Below are positions 21,893 through 39,487 of a stretch of DNA of 64,000 bases, one piece after another. The notes beneath the pieces were generated by a model. It made no database searches. It was not told where the DNA came from and saw nothing but the letters and a program-made list of their open reading frames with translations. Positions within the stretch are counted from its first letter, which is position 1, and each line of letters begins with the position of its first letter. This DNA comes from Allodiplogaster sudhausi (taxonomy: Eukaryota > Nematoda > Chromadorea > Rhabditida > Diplogasteridae). The translations under genes were made by a program, and so were the position numbers. The stretch lies in contig CALZFC010000043.1 of the NCBI GenBank assembly GCA_945643635.1, forward strand, positions 2,781,001 to 2,845,000, in the 5' to 3' direction.

Positions 21893-23102
21893 GATTGTAG
21901 TAATGGTTGAAGCAGGAAAAAGCAGCCGAAGGCCTGGTTTAGAAGGAGGCGGGGAAATAAACAATGAATGACACTATCAGTAACTTTCCCAAGGCGAGAA
22001 GACTCTCTGCGCCGACAGGATTCCTTCCCCTTCGATTGGGGAGTGGTTATAACATGGGTTTGAATCCGTCTATGCTTTTATTGCTGATAACTTCGACCAG
22101 AAGAGTATGTCCATACATGTGATGATAATGAGGAAAGATGAGGGCAGAAATAGACGGGGAAGAGAGAGAGAGAGAGTGATAGAAAGGGTGAGAGAGAGAG
22201 AGGTAGGCAAAATGATAAAGTAAAGCGAAAGACCGAAGAACCAAGACAAAGATAAAAGGTATTGGCACTACCTGAGACTGATCTGGGAATGGGAGGAAAA
22301 CAGTATTAGTCGGCTGCGTCTCTTCTTCTCGCACTCTCTCTTCTCTTCTCTGACAATTCCTGTCCATTTCTCCCGACTTAATCAGTGCTTTCACTCGTCG
22401 TACTTCTTCTTTTTTCTTCCCTGCTTCCTGTTTTTCAATTGTTCATAAGAGTTCGCACCTTCTTCCTTCTCTTTGCTGTGCAGTGAGATTCTCTGCGAGT
22501 GAAGCAATTTCACTCTCTCATCTCATCAGTGTTCATTCTGTACTTATTCCTTTTTTTGGCTGAACATTTCGAGCATGGTCTCGCACTTTCCCTCGCTCGA
22601 AATAGACAAGAAAAAACTCAAAGCAAACTTCGTTACCAAAATGACATCCGTTTGACCTGATTTTCAATGTTACTTCGGCAGCGATAATTTGCCTTTATAA
22701 TATACAATAAAAAGGGCATGCGAAAAGAATGTGTTGGAGACGATTATCATTGTACCAGTGGAAAAAAAATCAAGCTTGCAATGATTAATTACTAGAGTAT
22801 TTGCCCTCTTTGCGAAACTAATGCAGGATAAACATAACATTTCAAAGTTAAGGCTTTCTAAAATGCATCCAGCATAAGAATCAAACCGCATTACAATGGG
22901 GACAACTATATACAGAACAGATCTATTACTATTTGAATATCATTATGCTACAGATCAAGTCACCATGTTTAGAGCACGAAGTACAGTAGAGAATAGGGCG
23001 GGTCCGTCATGACTCTGTGTTTTAAAGCTTCGTTGTAATCACGGTTATAAATAAACCTACTTCCTAATTAGAGTATACTACTCAAAATTAGGAAACAAAT
23101 TA
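21893..23102. other. Intergenic region with GA tract
   Basis: About 1.2 kb between the hexosaminidase 5' end and the 3' end of the next minus-strand gene. It has a GA-rich patch at about 22160-22205. No convincing exon, RNA gene or repeat was found. Confidence 0.4.
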
Positions 23103-26100
23103 CTAGAGCAGTTCAAAATTCTCATCTGGATCCTGAGGGCGTTTCCGGGAGGGCTTGGACTGTCGGGTTTTCTGCGGGGACGGCGAAGGCAAGAAAGCAC
23201 TCTCCGGCTGGATTCTCTCGTTGTCTGGAGTCTCTCTCTCAGGCCCGCCCACTCTCGTCGTTTCGTGCCGTCGCTAAACGAGAAATTTTTTAAAGCTGTT
23301 TTTATTATCCCCAGTCTGTATAGTCTGTCCTGGATTGCAAGCAGAACTGAAAATTCCGTTCATTCAAGAAAATTACTTTTTTTAAGAAGCCAGAAATATC
23401 AAGTGCACACACAATCATTTAAGCAAATGATACAATGCAAATGATGAATGAACCTGAGCGCTCTTCGGTCGATGAGGTTGTCGATTTGCTTGAAGAGAGA
23501 ACTCTTCATCTTCAGACTCGGAACCCGCTATGGTTGGGAAGGCCAAGCCGACGGTGAACTCAGACTCATCCACTGTTAAAAGGAGTGTACAAATGTGATG
23601 CAAAAAAATATTGAATAAAAATAACAATTTTTCTCTAAAATTAGGATTCATTATAAATTGAAAAAAACCTACTGTCCATGGGAGTGTCGTGTGGTAGGAA
23701 ATCATCATCTTCAAGTGCCGAATCGGGCTCGGGCTCACTTTCCTAATAACGATATGTTGAATTATTTCCTTGGAAAATTGACTTTTCTTCATAAACGACG
23801 TAACAATATCGCTTGGAGGACAAATAATTACCTTCTCAGCTTCATCGGGGAACGCGTCAGGTAAGAAGCCCTCTAGTTCCACGTCGCTATCATCTAGAAA
23901 GGTTACAACGATTACTTTCCGCGGTATAAACATTAAATTCCACTTCCATACGAAAACAAGAAGTTAGCAGAATTGTCCAGCCATAAATATGAATTCGCTC
24001 AATCCAACACATTCTCCTTGCTTCCCACGTGGCACAGGATCAATGTTGTTTACATGAGAAGAGAAATGTAAACAACGAGGAAATGAAATGATTGTTGTAC
24101 CACAAAAAGGCGACTTCTCTGGGATGTTGTTTATGATTGTCTCGCACGTCGGGCCAAGCACGTAGATCAGAGCATAATCTTCTACGACCTACAGGGCAAA
24201 TCATTCTCTATCTTTCATAAGTTAACTGGAAATTAAGCTATAAAAAAACTGTTCTCCACTAAGAACATCATTCGGTGGAATTTCACAAATAACAATTTCT
24301 AAAGCTGAACCTGACCTTATAATGACAGTAGACCCGATCAATGACAGGTTGCAAGAGAACACGACGGAGAACGACAGCCAGTTGCCAGGCTGCGTCCAGC
24401 AGAAGAATGCCAACCGGCCACAGGATACTGTCACGGATTGCGAAGGCCAGCTGAAGAAGAAAGGAAGAGAGAAATAATGATAGGGTATAGACGCAAGGAA
24501 GGGAATGACAACAATATTGAAGACAATAAACATCCACTACATGTACCAAGGAAAAAAATAAGAATCTAGGAAAAAATTCAAGATTCAATTGACTAACCTT
24601 TTGAAGAAGAGACTTCGTTAGTTCGGAAAGTGCCCTGAGCTGTCGAACCAGCCAGCTGAAGCAGAAGTCATATTTAAAGGTAGTTAAGTTTAATCAGATA
24701 TTTTCAAATAATATATGTATATATATTTTACTTTTGACATCTATTTCTTGAACCAGCCGATAATTCAAGCAGACAAGTGGAATGTCGAAATAAGAAAGGA
24801 GCTGGACATAAAGCGCAAGCAACGGGGACATAAAAATGCGTGATCAAAGTGAATAAAGAGAAGACCAACCAAATACAAACAACGTGAAGGGTGATAGAAC
24901 TGCGCTGTTTGCCTAACATCTCTCTGATATTGCACATAGGATGAAATGATCAGAAGGATAAGCCAAAGAGCAACTAAGAGAATTGCAAGCGAGATCCTTG
25001 TTTACCTGATATCTCAGCACAACATCACTACTTCCAACAGTTATCCCCTCTGCGTTTTCTCATTCAGAATACATCATCCTCTCACGCGAATTTTTCAATT
25101 ATCTGCTTGGCTCTTGCTATCACGTTTTCTTACTTTCTTTCTCCTCTCTCTCTCTCTATCTTTCAATTTCTCTTGCCATCTCCACTCTCTCTATCTCTGT
25201 ATCTGTCTCTCTCCCTCTTTAACCTATTCTCCACCAGACAACACACTCGAAAACGCACTCCTCCGTTGCCCTCAAAACGGAGCAAACACGAGAAAAGTCG
25301 TCGAGAGGACGGAGGCGACAATTAAAGTTTCAGATCATCAAACGAGAAAAAGAGAGCAAGAAGAGGTCCATGCTGACACTGCTCTTGCAAGAAAAGAGGG
25401 TGAGAAATGAATAAGGGGGAAAAAGAGATCTTGTTTTGCCAGCCAAAATAACTATTAACAGCGATAGAAAGGACAGAAATGTTAACATGCTGAAGAGCAA
25501 TGAAGACTAACTTCTTGGTGGGAACGAGAAGGTAGTCCCTGAGTGCCCTTCCGAGTTGTCTTGTCTTCTGGCCGAGCCATTTCCTGAGTGCGGGCAGCCA
25601 ATGGCCGCACACGACGTAGACCATACAGTAGCAAATGTAGTCGAAGCCAGCCATCAGGCGACGCCAGATCTCAACGCAACATTTCAATAGCAAAGAAAAA
25701 ATCTCACCAATACATTTTGATTATGTGAAAATGACAAGTAAAACGTATTCCGGTTAATGTATGTAGTGTGATTCCAAAAAAAACCTTCTCTCTGAGCCAG
25801 ATCTTGAGGTCGGGCCACCACTCAGCAAAGAACCAATACCGTAGCCAGCGGCCAAGGGCGTAGAATGCGTCGCGTATCGGGTGCAGCACTCGCGTCGTCA
25901 CGCTGCAATAATTGCCGTCAGCATCAGAGAATGTATTTTTAAAGATTGTTGCGAGAAAACATCAAGTAAAAACGAATAGAATTTCATTGCCGTAAGACCA
26001 CTGACAATGTGGAAATGCTCTTGAATGTCCCAAGAATCGCGTCCCGTATTACTCGGCAGATTCGACCGATGGCACCGCCCAGACGGCCAAGTTGTTGTTT

Positions 26101-26668
26101 GACATACGAGAGAAGGGCTTAACACCAGAATCGTTAATCCTCATTCCATTCTCATCAATAGCCAAAAGATTAAATAGTGATATAGAAGCCATGATAACAC
26201 CGGATAAAATAACAGTGACTGTTTAATACAAAATAATAAACTTGTGAAAGAACCAAAGACAATGAAATCATAACTGAACCAACAAAACAATCAACGGAGA
26301 ACACTAACGAGGAATGAATTGCAAGAGGACGACATACTTAAGGGCTGCGAAGATACTTCGAAGCGGAGCAACAATCCCACGCTCAGCAGCGACCTGCAAG
26401 GAAGAACCATACTAATACATCACACGCGTTCGAAGACTAAAGAAGAAAAGTAAGAATGACCTTTGCAGAGTTCATCGCATAACAACAGCCGGAACGGATC
26501 TTGTCGCTCGTCTCGTAGTACTGCCACACCGGATTCACCAGCAAGCAACCAACTCAAGGCATTCCTTCATCTCCAGCCCCCTCTATAGCACTCTCCCTCT
26601 CTCTTCCCTCTATAACTCTCGCTCTCTCCCCTTCTCCAAAAACTACCTCTCATCCTTCTATAGCTCTC

Positions 26669-26708
<40 letters not shown>

Positions 26709-28322
26709 ACCATTACTAATGCATCTGAAAGATATTACCTTTATGAGTTGAAAAAATTCATGAGAAGATTCAATAGAGATAGTGGAGCCTTGCGGGAAAA
26801 TAAATGGCATAAACAGATAGTACTCTCTACTCTAGTCTCGTCATTGTAAGAGAACCAGCTCAAAGAAAATGTATCGTTGCAAACAAAAAGGCAACGAACG
26901 AGGGTATCCCATAACAACTAGATCGATCACACACGTTTGTGCTAATCCGCCAGCTCCCTTTCCCTCTCTATTTTACATTTCATGTCACCGCGTTAATTAG
27001 AGGAATTCTTAATGGCCATTCAAGTATTCCAAGGATACATAAAGAAATGGATGGAAAAGGTAGTGAAACCTGTTGAGTAGGCGGCAATGCATGCCTGCTC
27101 CGCCTCTCCGGCTCTAATGAGATGAGTACTGTAGAGCGAAAGAACGACTCCGACACTCTGAAATTGCGCAGTTCTTCTTACATTTATAACAAAATAAAAA
27201 TCATGTACTATCAACGGATAAATAAGACTGCACTAAACAAACCCTCCAGAGGCTTGCGATAGGCCAAAGAGCGATGTGAGTGAGGGTGCTCCTGTCTCTG
27301 GATGGAGAGAGCAGGACATCCCAGCTGAAGACTGCTGCAGCCAGGCCGACTAGGAGCTGTTGCTGCCTCCACGCATCCGCGTACAATGCTGTCACCCTTC
27401 AACTTCTTCATTCTTTTGAGGATCTCATAACAGTATTTGTAAAAGGAGAATATAAATAATACGAAGTAACATATAAATATCAATACTCTACGCTTCTGCG
27501 CTCTCTCTCTCTCTCTAGCCTTTGTAATCAGTATAAAAAGAAGCTAACCAGAAGATGGAATTGACGGCCATGAGATAAGGCCCGGTGGCGGGGCTCCTCC
27601 ACTCAACGACCGCCCTGCCAAAGTCGTGGGCGGAACGGCAAATCCCAGAGAGCGTCTCCATGACCAGAGGCAACTTCTCCTAGCACCTCGGAAATGAGCA
27701 AACGTCCTCATTACTTCTACTTCCCTCTATGCAAGCATACATTTGAATCGTTAACAGTTCGTCAATAAATGCTTCAGAAGAAAGTAACGAACCGAATTAA
27801 ATTAAAGCTTCTCTTTGCAGATCTATCATCAAAAGTCACCAGTCACGCATTCACCTTTAACATAGGCTTACCTGAATACAGAAAAGTGGATTCTAAATGG
27901 AATAAATTAGCACGAAACGACACAGCAAAATGAGGATAAGTGAATAAGTAATCCATCGGAAGATTCTAATCAAAAGAATCTACGATGAAGGAGGCAAAAC
28001 TGGTTGCGCGTTTCGTTAGATAGTGGCCGAGAGAGATCACGCATTTCCTATAGACGAACAGCATGCACAGCAAGCTCAAAGGAATCGCGTAGGCCAACAA
28101 GTTCTGATGCGAGTAGCCTTTCTTTGTATTGCAGCGGTAAGTACAACCATGCACTAATTGTAAGTCGGTCACGGAAAGCAGCGAAAGCGAGGAATGACAG
28201 TGAAAGTTGGTATTCGATTGAGAATGGAAGAAAGTTATAAAGGAAAAGAAAGAGTTCAGGTTTTGAAAGAACACCTCCAGAGCGTTCAAAAGTGACGACT
28301 ATTACACAACCACTTGGCCCAT
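23103..28322 (-). CDS. Large membrane protein with repeated RD helices
   Basis: I do not recognise this family. About 17 exons join in frame. ATG 28322 gives MGQV, then a hydrophobic segment (LLAYAIPLSLLCMLFVY), more hydrophobic exons (QLLVGLAAAVFSWDVLL; SVGVVLSLYSTHLIRAGEAE) and a middle part of amphipathic and hydrophobic helices. That part repeats a (I/L)RDxxx motif with nearby aromatic or Pro residues: VIRDAILG, PIRDAFYALGRW, ALRDYLLVP and AIRDSILWPVGILL. The C-terminal third is hydrophilic and very acidic (DDSDVELEGFLPDAFPDEAE; ESEPEPDSALEDDDF), then basic and Pro-rich, ending KRPQDPDENFELL at the stop 23103-23105. MG at the start might be myristoylated. The likely place is a membrane with a long cytosolic acidic tail. 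The exon chain is solid in the middle and less so at the first exon. Confidence 0.65.
25137..26712. repeat. CT microsatellites in introns
   Basis: CT-rich tracts at about 25137-25215 and 26670-26710 lie in introns of the membrane-protein gene (GA on its sense strand). The span includes exons between them. Confidence 0.75.
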
Positions 28323-29176
28323 TGTCGCAGCGGGGTTCTCAGGAAGAGAAAGACTTCGATTAGAGATAAGCCTGTGTTATCTCACCCCATTGCAACAGCG
28401 AAATACACTGAAGACCAGCACTACAGGAAACTATCAAAAATGTCCAGTATATTTCTATTAAAATCTCGCTTTTGCATTGAACCTCCATGAACACATTTTT
28501 CAGTATCCTACCTCTAACTGTAATTTCACGATCACCACCTCCGAAGCATTACAAAAGATAGGTCGTACCATTATCGGCAAATCGAGGAGGGGGAAGGTGA
28601 TCAATTAAACAAGTAAGAAACCCGTCTCCCACAAACTAGACATGAACGTGGAATCACCATTACAGCTCTAGAGGCGATAGAAAGAAATAAGGATAGGGAA
28701 GACATGGAGCTAGCAAAGAGAGAGGGGGAAAGAAAGAAAGCGAAAGATAGACAGGAGACAGAGAGAGAAAAAGGAAATAAATAGGAGTTTAGAAGAAGTA
28801 CGCAAATCGGATCAGAAAACCGTCGAGGCATGTAGACTGCAGTTATATAAATAATAATTTTATCATTAATATATCCCAGTAATCAAACATACAAAAAGAG
28901 ATCGCGATGACAAGGGGTGAATAGAGGATGCGAAGGTAGCGACGGGAGAAAGAATGTTAGGGAAAATGACTAATCGTCGAGCTCGCACTGTCAGCCGAAG
29001 CAAGAAACAGGTTGTATATATGAAACAACATAATAATGAACAACAAATGCACCGATAACTCTAGTCTACAACAACCAAACAGCAAAATAGTAGAAAGAAA
29101 GTGTCAAAGTGATTAGTAAGGCTGTTACCTACATTTACAAATAGCCATAATTCGCAGACTCTCCATCGTGAAGATC
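28323..29176. other. Gap between helicase 3' end and membrane-protein gene
   Basis: About 850 bp between two minus-strand genes, wide for an operon. It contains GA-rich sequence at about 28670-28790. No exon is supported, so promoter and 5' UTR of the downstream gene are the likely content. Confidence 0.4.
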
Positions 29177-33950
<4,774 letters not shown>

Positions 33951-34486
33951 CCTTCAGATGACCAAGCTCCTTGAGCTGAGAACCAGAATTAACACACCAA
34001 ATAATTATAGTGCTATGATACCGTATATCCTGACAACTTTCGAAAAACCAGTCACGGAAATTATTTCTAGTGTGAATACAAAAAAGATGAATACAAAGAA
34101 TAGTGAATTACGGTCAAACGAAACGGCGGCAATATTCTTTGTGATGTTCCCACGCTGCCATATATTTCTTTATTTGCCGCGCCTCGTATTGACTGTAGTT
34201 TGTGGGAAGTTGTGCAGCATGACTGCGTTTGTCGCAGGTGTCTGCGACCTCTCTTCCTTCTCTGTGCTTGTTAAAGTCATCTTATCGAAACTAGAAACTT
34301 GAGAATGTAGTTGCGCGTAGTTTGTGCATTCTAGTAGTCGTCTGTCATCCTCGTTCCTCGGATAAAAGGGTGTCTGCCTCAGTTGGCAGCGCTTCCACGT
34401 GCTGTTTGGAGCTCTTTAACCTCCCCTTTTGATACTGCTTTTCATCTTTTGGCTTTCTATCCTTAAGAGCAGTGTGTTCCCTCGAG
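33951..34486. promoter_or_regulatory. Divergent promoter region, helicase and dehydrogenase
   Basis: These 536 bp separate the start codons of a minus-strand helicase and a plus-strand dehydrogenase, so both promoters must lie here. No specific binding site could be assigned. Confidence 0.45.
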
Positions 34487-35561
34487 ATGGCTCCTCAACC
34501 CCCAACAGTCCTTATCACTGGTGCCAACCGCGGCATTGGTCTCGGCTTCGTAAGGCACTTTCTTGGGAAGCAAGACGTGAAACATGTTTTCGCTGCTACG
34601 CGCTCTCCCAATGATGCTACCGATCTCAAGGTGCATTTTCTAACTTCTTGATCAAAGTTTTCAAGTCGCATATACTTCAGGCAATCTCTGATGCGCGTCT
34701 CCATATCGTCAAATTGGATGTCGAAGATGACAACAGCATCATTTCCGCGGAAAAGGTAAGATCATGATGGATTTCCAGGATCATCTTTCAACTCTTGCAG
34801 GAAGTTGCTCGAGTTGTTGGTGACTTGGGCTTGTCGCTCCTTGTGAACAATTCTGGTGTTGCTCTGCCTTATGATATCGAGAAACCGGATCGTGAGGCTG
34901 TTAACAAGACTCTCAGCGTCAATGTGACTGGCACAATCATCACGACCCAGGTTTCTTGGAATCTGTGAATTCGGGACAATATTCTCACTTCATTCTCACA
35001 AATTGAGTGTAATGTTTTCAGCTGGCATTGCCTATTAAGCTAATGATTGTTTTAGTTAAGTTGAGAATGAAAATATTGTTATTCAGGTATTCCTGCCCCT
35101 TCTCCGTCGTGCGGCTTCTCGTCTTTCCTCATCACCCGTTGGCGTCGGCCGCGCGGCAATTGTGAATGTCTCTTCCGGTGCGGCATCCATTTCTGACAAC
35201 AAATCAGGTACTTCTTAAACTTTAGAGTTTTAATTTCAAGTAAAACATTTGAGCTTTGTCTATTTTGAACAACGAAGTGGAATTCTGTGCTATTCTTGTT
35301 TTTCTAGGCGGTTACCTTGCCTACCGCGCCAGTAAGTCTGCGCTGAATTCTCTGACGAAGACATTCGCGGTGGATCTAGCAGAGGATAACATCTTGGCAG
35401 TGTCCATCCTTCCTGGATATGTAAAGACGAGAATGACGGGAGACAAAGGGGAACTGACAGTTGAGCAGTCCGTGGAGATGATGACTTCAGCCGTTGAGAC
35501 TTTTGGCAAAGAACACTCGGGCGGATTCTATGGCAAGGATGGCAAGCCGTTCCCGCTCTGA
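34487..35561 (+). CDS. Short-chain dehydrogenase/reductase, copy 1
   Basis: This is a cytosolic NAD(P)-dependent oxidoreductase of the classical SDR fold, closest in form to the nematode C-factor/carbonyl-reductase-like group. ATG 34487 gives MAPQPPTVLITGANRGIGLG with the TGxxxGIG nucleotide site near residue 11. Later come LDVEDD, LLVNNSGV (NNSG in place of NNAG), catalytic Ser in IVNVSSGAAS and catalytic YRASK (GGYLAYRASKSALNS). The end is GGFYGKDGKPFPL, stop 35561. Length is about 250 residues, normal for the family. Six exons with canonical GT-AG introns of 45-170 bp. The substrate cannot be told. It is one of a tandem pair. Confidence 0.92.
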
Positions 35562-35809
35562 TTCTATTCATATTATACATTTCATGTTATTCCTTGTAAA
35601 TTTTATACGTTGCCATAATTTCCATTGCATATTTATATTTTTTGTTCTATTGCACTAGAAAATTAAGATGTTATTCACAGATATAAAGTATCATAAAAAA
35701 ATTTGTCCATATCAAAGTCTCGGTTTTACCACCGCATGATTTCAATTATCGAATAAGTCAGGCACGCTAATTGATATATTGCAGTACGGGGATTTGTTCT
35801 AGATTTACA

Positions 35810-36811
35810 ATGGTTCCGCAGCCGCCGACAGTGCTGATTACTGGAGCGAACCGTGGCATTGGTCTTGGCTTCGTACGGCACTTCCTCGGGAAGCAAGACG
35901 TCAAGCATGTCTTCGCGTGCACTCGCGCCCCCAACGACGCTTCCGATCTAAAGGTGCTTTTTCTCTCTCAAAATAAACCTTAGCTCTTCACTACTTCAGG
36001 CAATCTCAGATCCTCGTCTCCATATCGTGAAACTGGATGTCGAAGATGACGACAGCATAATTTCCACCGTAAAGGTACCATAACAAACACTATTGAGGCG
36101 ATAGATTCTACTCTTCTTATTCTGCAGGAAGTGGCGGGAGTTGTTGGTGATCTGGGGCTGTTGCTCCTTGTGAACAATTCTGGTGTACTGCTGCGCGATA
36201 ATGTACCGGATCGTGCAACTGTGGAGAAGTCCCTGAGTGTTAATGTAACAGGAGTGATCATCACTACCCAGGTACTGCTTACATCTCTGTCAACATTAAC
36301 TGTGGCTGCTTAACATGGATTGCATCGTGTAAAAATTGATATCGGTTCAGGTTTTCCTGCCCCTTCTCCGCCGTGCGGCTTCTCGTCTTTCATCATCTCC
36401 CGTTGGAATCGGTCGCTCGGCTATCGTGAATATCTCTTCTGGAATGGCCTCCATAACAGATAACGGATCAGGTACTCGAACTTCAACTGTTTGTATTTGA
36501 AAAATGTTGTTGTACTGCTTCTGCTTTCTTCATTATCATCTCTTTATCTCTGTTAATTTGGATATATCGCCTACCGCGCAAGCAAAACGGCGCTGAATTC
36601 TCTGACGAAGACATTCGCTGTGGATCTGGCGAAGGATGAAGTCATTGCCATTGCCATCTGTCCTGGTTTTGTCCAGACAAGAATGACCGGCGAACAAGGA
36701 GAACTGACAGTGGAACAATCGATTGCTATGATGACTAATGCCTTGGAGACTTATGGCAAAGAGCACTCGGGTGGATACTATGGCAAGGATGGAAAGCCAT
36801 ATCCGCTTTAG
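35810..36811 (+). CDS. Short-chain dehydrogenase/reductase, copy 2
   Basis: A tandem duplicate of the preceding gene with the same exon layout: MVPQPPTVLITGANRGIGLG, LLVNNSGV, IVNISSGMAS, GYIAYRASKTALNS, stop 36811. All catalytic residues are kept and substitutions are conservative, so the protein looks under selection. The oddity is the last intron (36472-36560). It begins GT, but the only in-frame junction to the YRASK exon follows TTG, and the 89-bp intron contains no AG dinucleotide. Either a rare GT-TG intron is used, or copy 2 is recently damaged, or there is a sequence error. Confidence 0.85.
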
Positions 36812-38487
36812 TCGTATTCATTTTCTGAACAAAGCTTGATTCTCTTATCTTGGTCTATTCCTTGACTGTTGTCATTATATGACGGTTGTTATTCTGTTCT
36901 ATGCAAGTCCACATTTAAAAGTTAAGCAAAGAGAGTAAAGGATCCCATGTATTCGTTGTCGCTACACGCGCAATAGTATTTACTTACAACACGCGAATCG
37001 TGAGTTAATTTTCGAGGTTGCAAATTTGGATAGCAATTTCTCTCGTAGCGAATGCCCTTCACGTTGGCTGGGTTACGGTGTTTCTCACGTGCATACATCG
37101 ATTCCGATGCATTGCCGACAGCTGCTTCTCGTTCACTGTTATGTCGGGAGGAATGTGTGCTTCTCCCTCTGCCCCTCGCACTCTCTCCGCTCTCTGCAGG
37201 TGCTTCTTTACTCTGATCGGTGGAATCGCAAGTCCCCGTTGAATCTGATAGTGTATCATTAGCATTGCGCGCTGGCTAACATCTTGCTCGGCAGCCTCGA
37301 GGCTCCTGTCTCTGCCCACTCGAACATATCGACCAAGCAGCGAGAGAGTGCGCATGTCCCGGAGAGTCTCTCTTTCTTGCTAGCCATCTCTTCCGGCGTG
37401 GATTACTTGGAAGGACGGGCCGCAGTCCCCTTCTCCTTCTTTCCCCATCCTCCACTTCTCCAGAAATGGCCATCCGCCTATTGATGAGAGAGGCTTCCAA
37501 AAGCTCCTTCTTTTCCCCTTCCTTTCGGCTTGCTTAGCACGACTTCAGTTTGCGAATCCGTTCCATATCTGTCTGTTGACACAGCTGTTTCCCTTGCTCT
37601 CAACCCTCGCCCCCCGCACACCCATCCTTTTCTTTCTTTCTTTCTATTCTTTTTGTCTTTCTTTGCAATATAATTGTCAGGTGTTGTTGTCTAACGACGG
37701 CGCATAATGGAATTCAAGGTTGACCATCGGAAAACTGTTCCGGTTGTCTAAACTTTGCTAGTTATTTGTCATTCTCTGTGTTCGAAAAATGCAAGTCAGA
37801 TGCCCTTAAAATGATGTTACTAAGTTTTCTTTACGAATCAGTGATGACAGGTTTAGCTACTCATTGGAATGTGTTCTTATTGTGACGAAATAATGGATGT
37901 GCGGACTCATGTATATCTCTTTGCGACTCTTGCGGTTAGTTCTCAGGTCGTAAGAAGAGTGGATCTTTCATTCTGCGCATTTCCTTATCTCTTTATGTCG
38001 TTCTCTGAGCTGGGCAATATATCTTTCTTTTGGGTGCATCTCTGGAGCCTTGACGATCTCACGGTGATTATACATGATGCTCTATACATTTCGCGTAGTT
38101 ACCCAGCCGTAGCACTTTGCCAAAAAACCACAATTTAAAACAGACTACAGTATCTCAAGATTGCATTAAGGAAAATCGTCATAAGACCTTTGAATATTTG
38201 AAATTTTGTTAAGAAAGTTTTATTTGGTGCTACTAAGTGTGATGAATCCGAAATAACGAATAGGGACGCACCGAACCCGCACCAAATCTTTTTCATCCAC
38301 CGCCTTAAATCACCGTGATCTAGTATTGCATGTTATATGAATCAGCGAGTTACTATCTGTTTGCGCATCCAGATTTGCCTAGATATTATCTATGTTTATC
38401 AGATTATCTATTTATGTTTAGCATTCGAATGATTCGACGGTAGGATAGAAAGGCCACAGGACGAGGACATCCTCAGCCGCAGCGAGA
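36812..38487. other. Intergenic region upstream of ULK kinase gene
   Basis: About 1.7 kb. One arginine-rich minus-strand frame (37059-37355) is listed separately at low confidence. The rest is TC-rich sequence around 37500-37670 and AT-rich sequence. No RNA gene or mobile element was recognised. Confidence 0.4.
37059..37355 (-). CDS. Possible coding exon, Arg-rich, unrecognised
   Basis: A 98-codon frame (MRTLSLLGRYVRVGRDRS...) has a helical, charged composition, including SQRAMLMIHYQIQRGLAIPP. It continues upstream without a stop to a possible acceptor CTAG near 37383. No family is recognised and no neighbouring exon could be joined with confidence. It may be chance. Confidence 0.25.
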   Translation of the reverse strand: MRTLSLLGRYVRVGRDRSLEAAEQDVSQRAMLMIHYQIQRGLAIPPIRVKKHLQRAERVRGAEGEAHIPPDITVNEKQLSAMHRNRCMHVRNTVTQPT

Positions 38488-39444
38488 ATGATGGAGCGTT
38501 TCGATGGCTTCGAGTACTCCACTCGCGACATGATTGGCCATGGCGCTTTCGCCATTGTCTACAAGGGACGATACCAGGAGGTTCTCTATTGTCTTCTTCT
38601 CTTTTTTTGTGATATAAAACCACATTGTAAGATTGTGCAACATTATGCAATCACTTCAACAGCAGTGAATCGCTTTTCCCCACGTGCTTTATAAGTTACT
38701 ATGAATCATATTGTATGAACCATGGGGATACTCTGTATTAACTGTCTAGTTATTTGTGCTCTAGTTTTTTTACTGGTGCTGTACTAGTTGGAGGGGTGGG
38801 GAGAGGGGGGTTAGGGTGGAATAATATAGTCGTCGACTTTTGCTGGTAGTTTATCGAAATTTGTTTCTTCGTTGCCTTCGAAATGGATTAGCTCTCGGCA
38901 GACAAGCTTTCATTAAACATTTCGAGAAAGGAGAAGTGCTGCGTTGTTTTATCGTTCTTGCAATTTGTTTGCTTTATTGGGCAGTCTCCCCGCAGGGTTA
39001 AAAAAAAGTACCGTCTATTTTACGCACCCGTCCTGATTTTCAGCCTTCTCTAAGCCCTACCCCACCCAGATTTTAACGTACAAATTTACTCATTAGTTGT
39101 TTGTATTCTTTTCAGCTCTGTTAGCTCCACCGTCTTCATTAGATCATGCATGAGATCTCGCTTGCTAGATGTATCCTGGTGTCCGATTGTCCTTATATCT
39201 AATTGCCAATCCGCATTGCTCTCCCGGGATTAGACGGGAGCTGTTGTTGGCTGTCTGTGGCTGGCTTCAAATGTGTCCCTCCTCGAGGGTAGATGAGTGT
39301 GGCGGAAGGAGATGGTTGAAATCTGATCCCCTAAGGGGGGAGGGAGAATTGGCCAACAGGAGCAAACTGAGACCTTCCGCGCCCCTTGTGATTCCCACTC
39401 CAAGTCACAACTAACCTCTGCTTCACGCCGCTATCCTCAGCATA

Positions 39445-39487
<43 letters not shown>

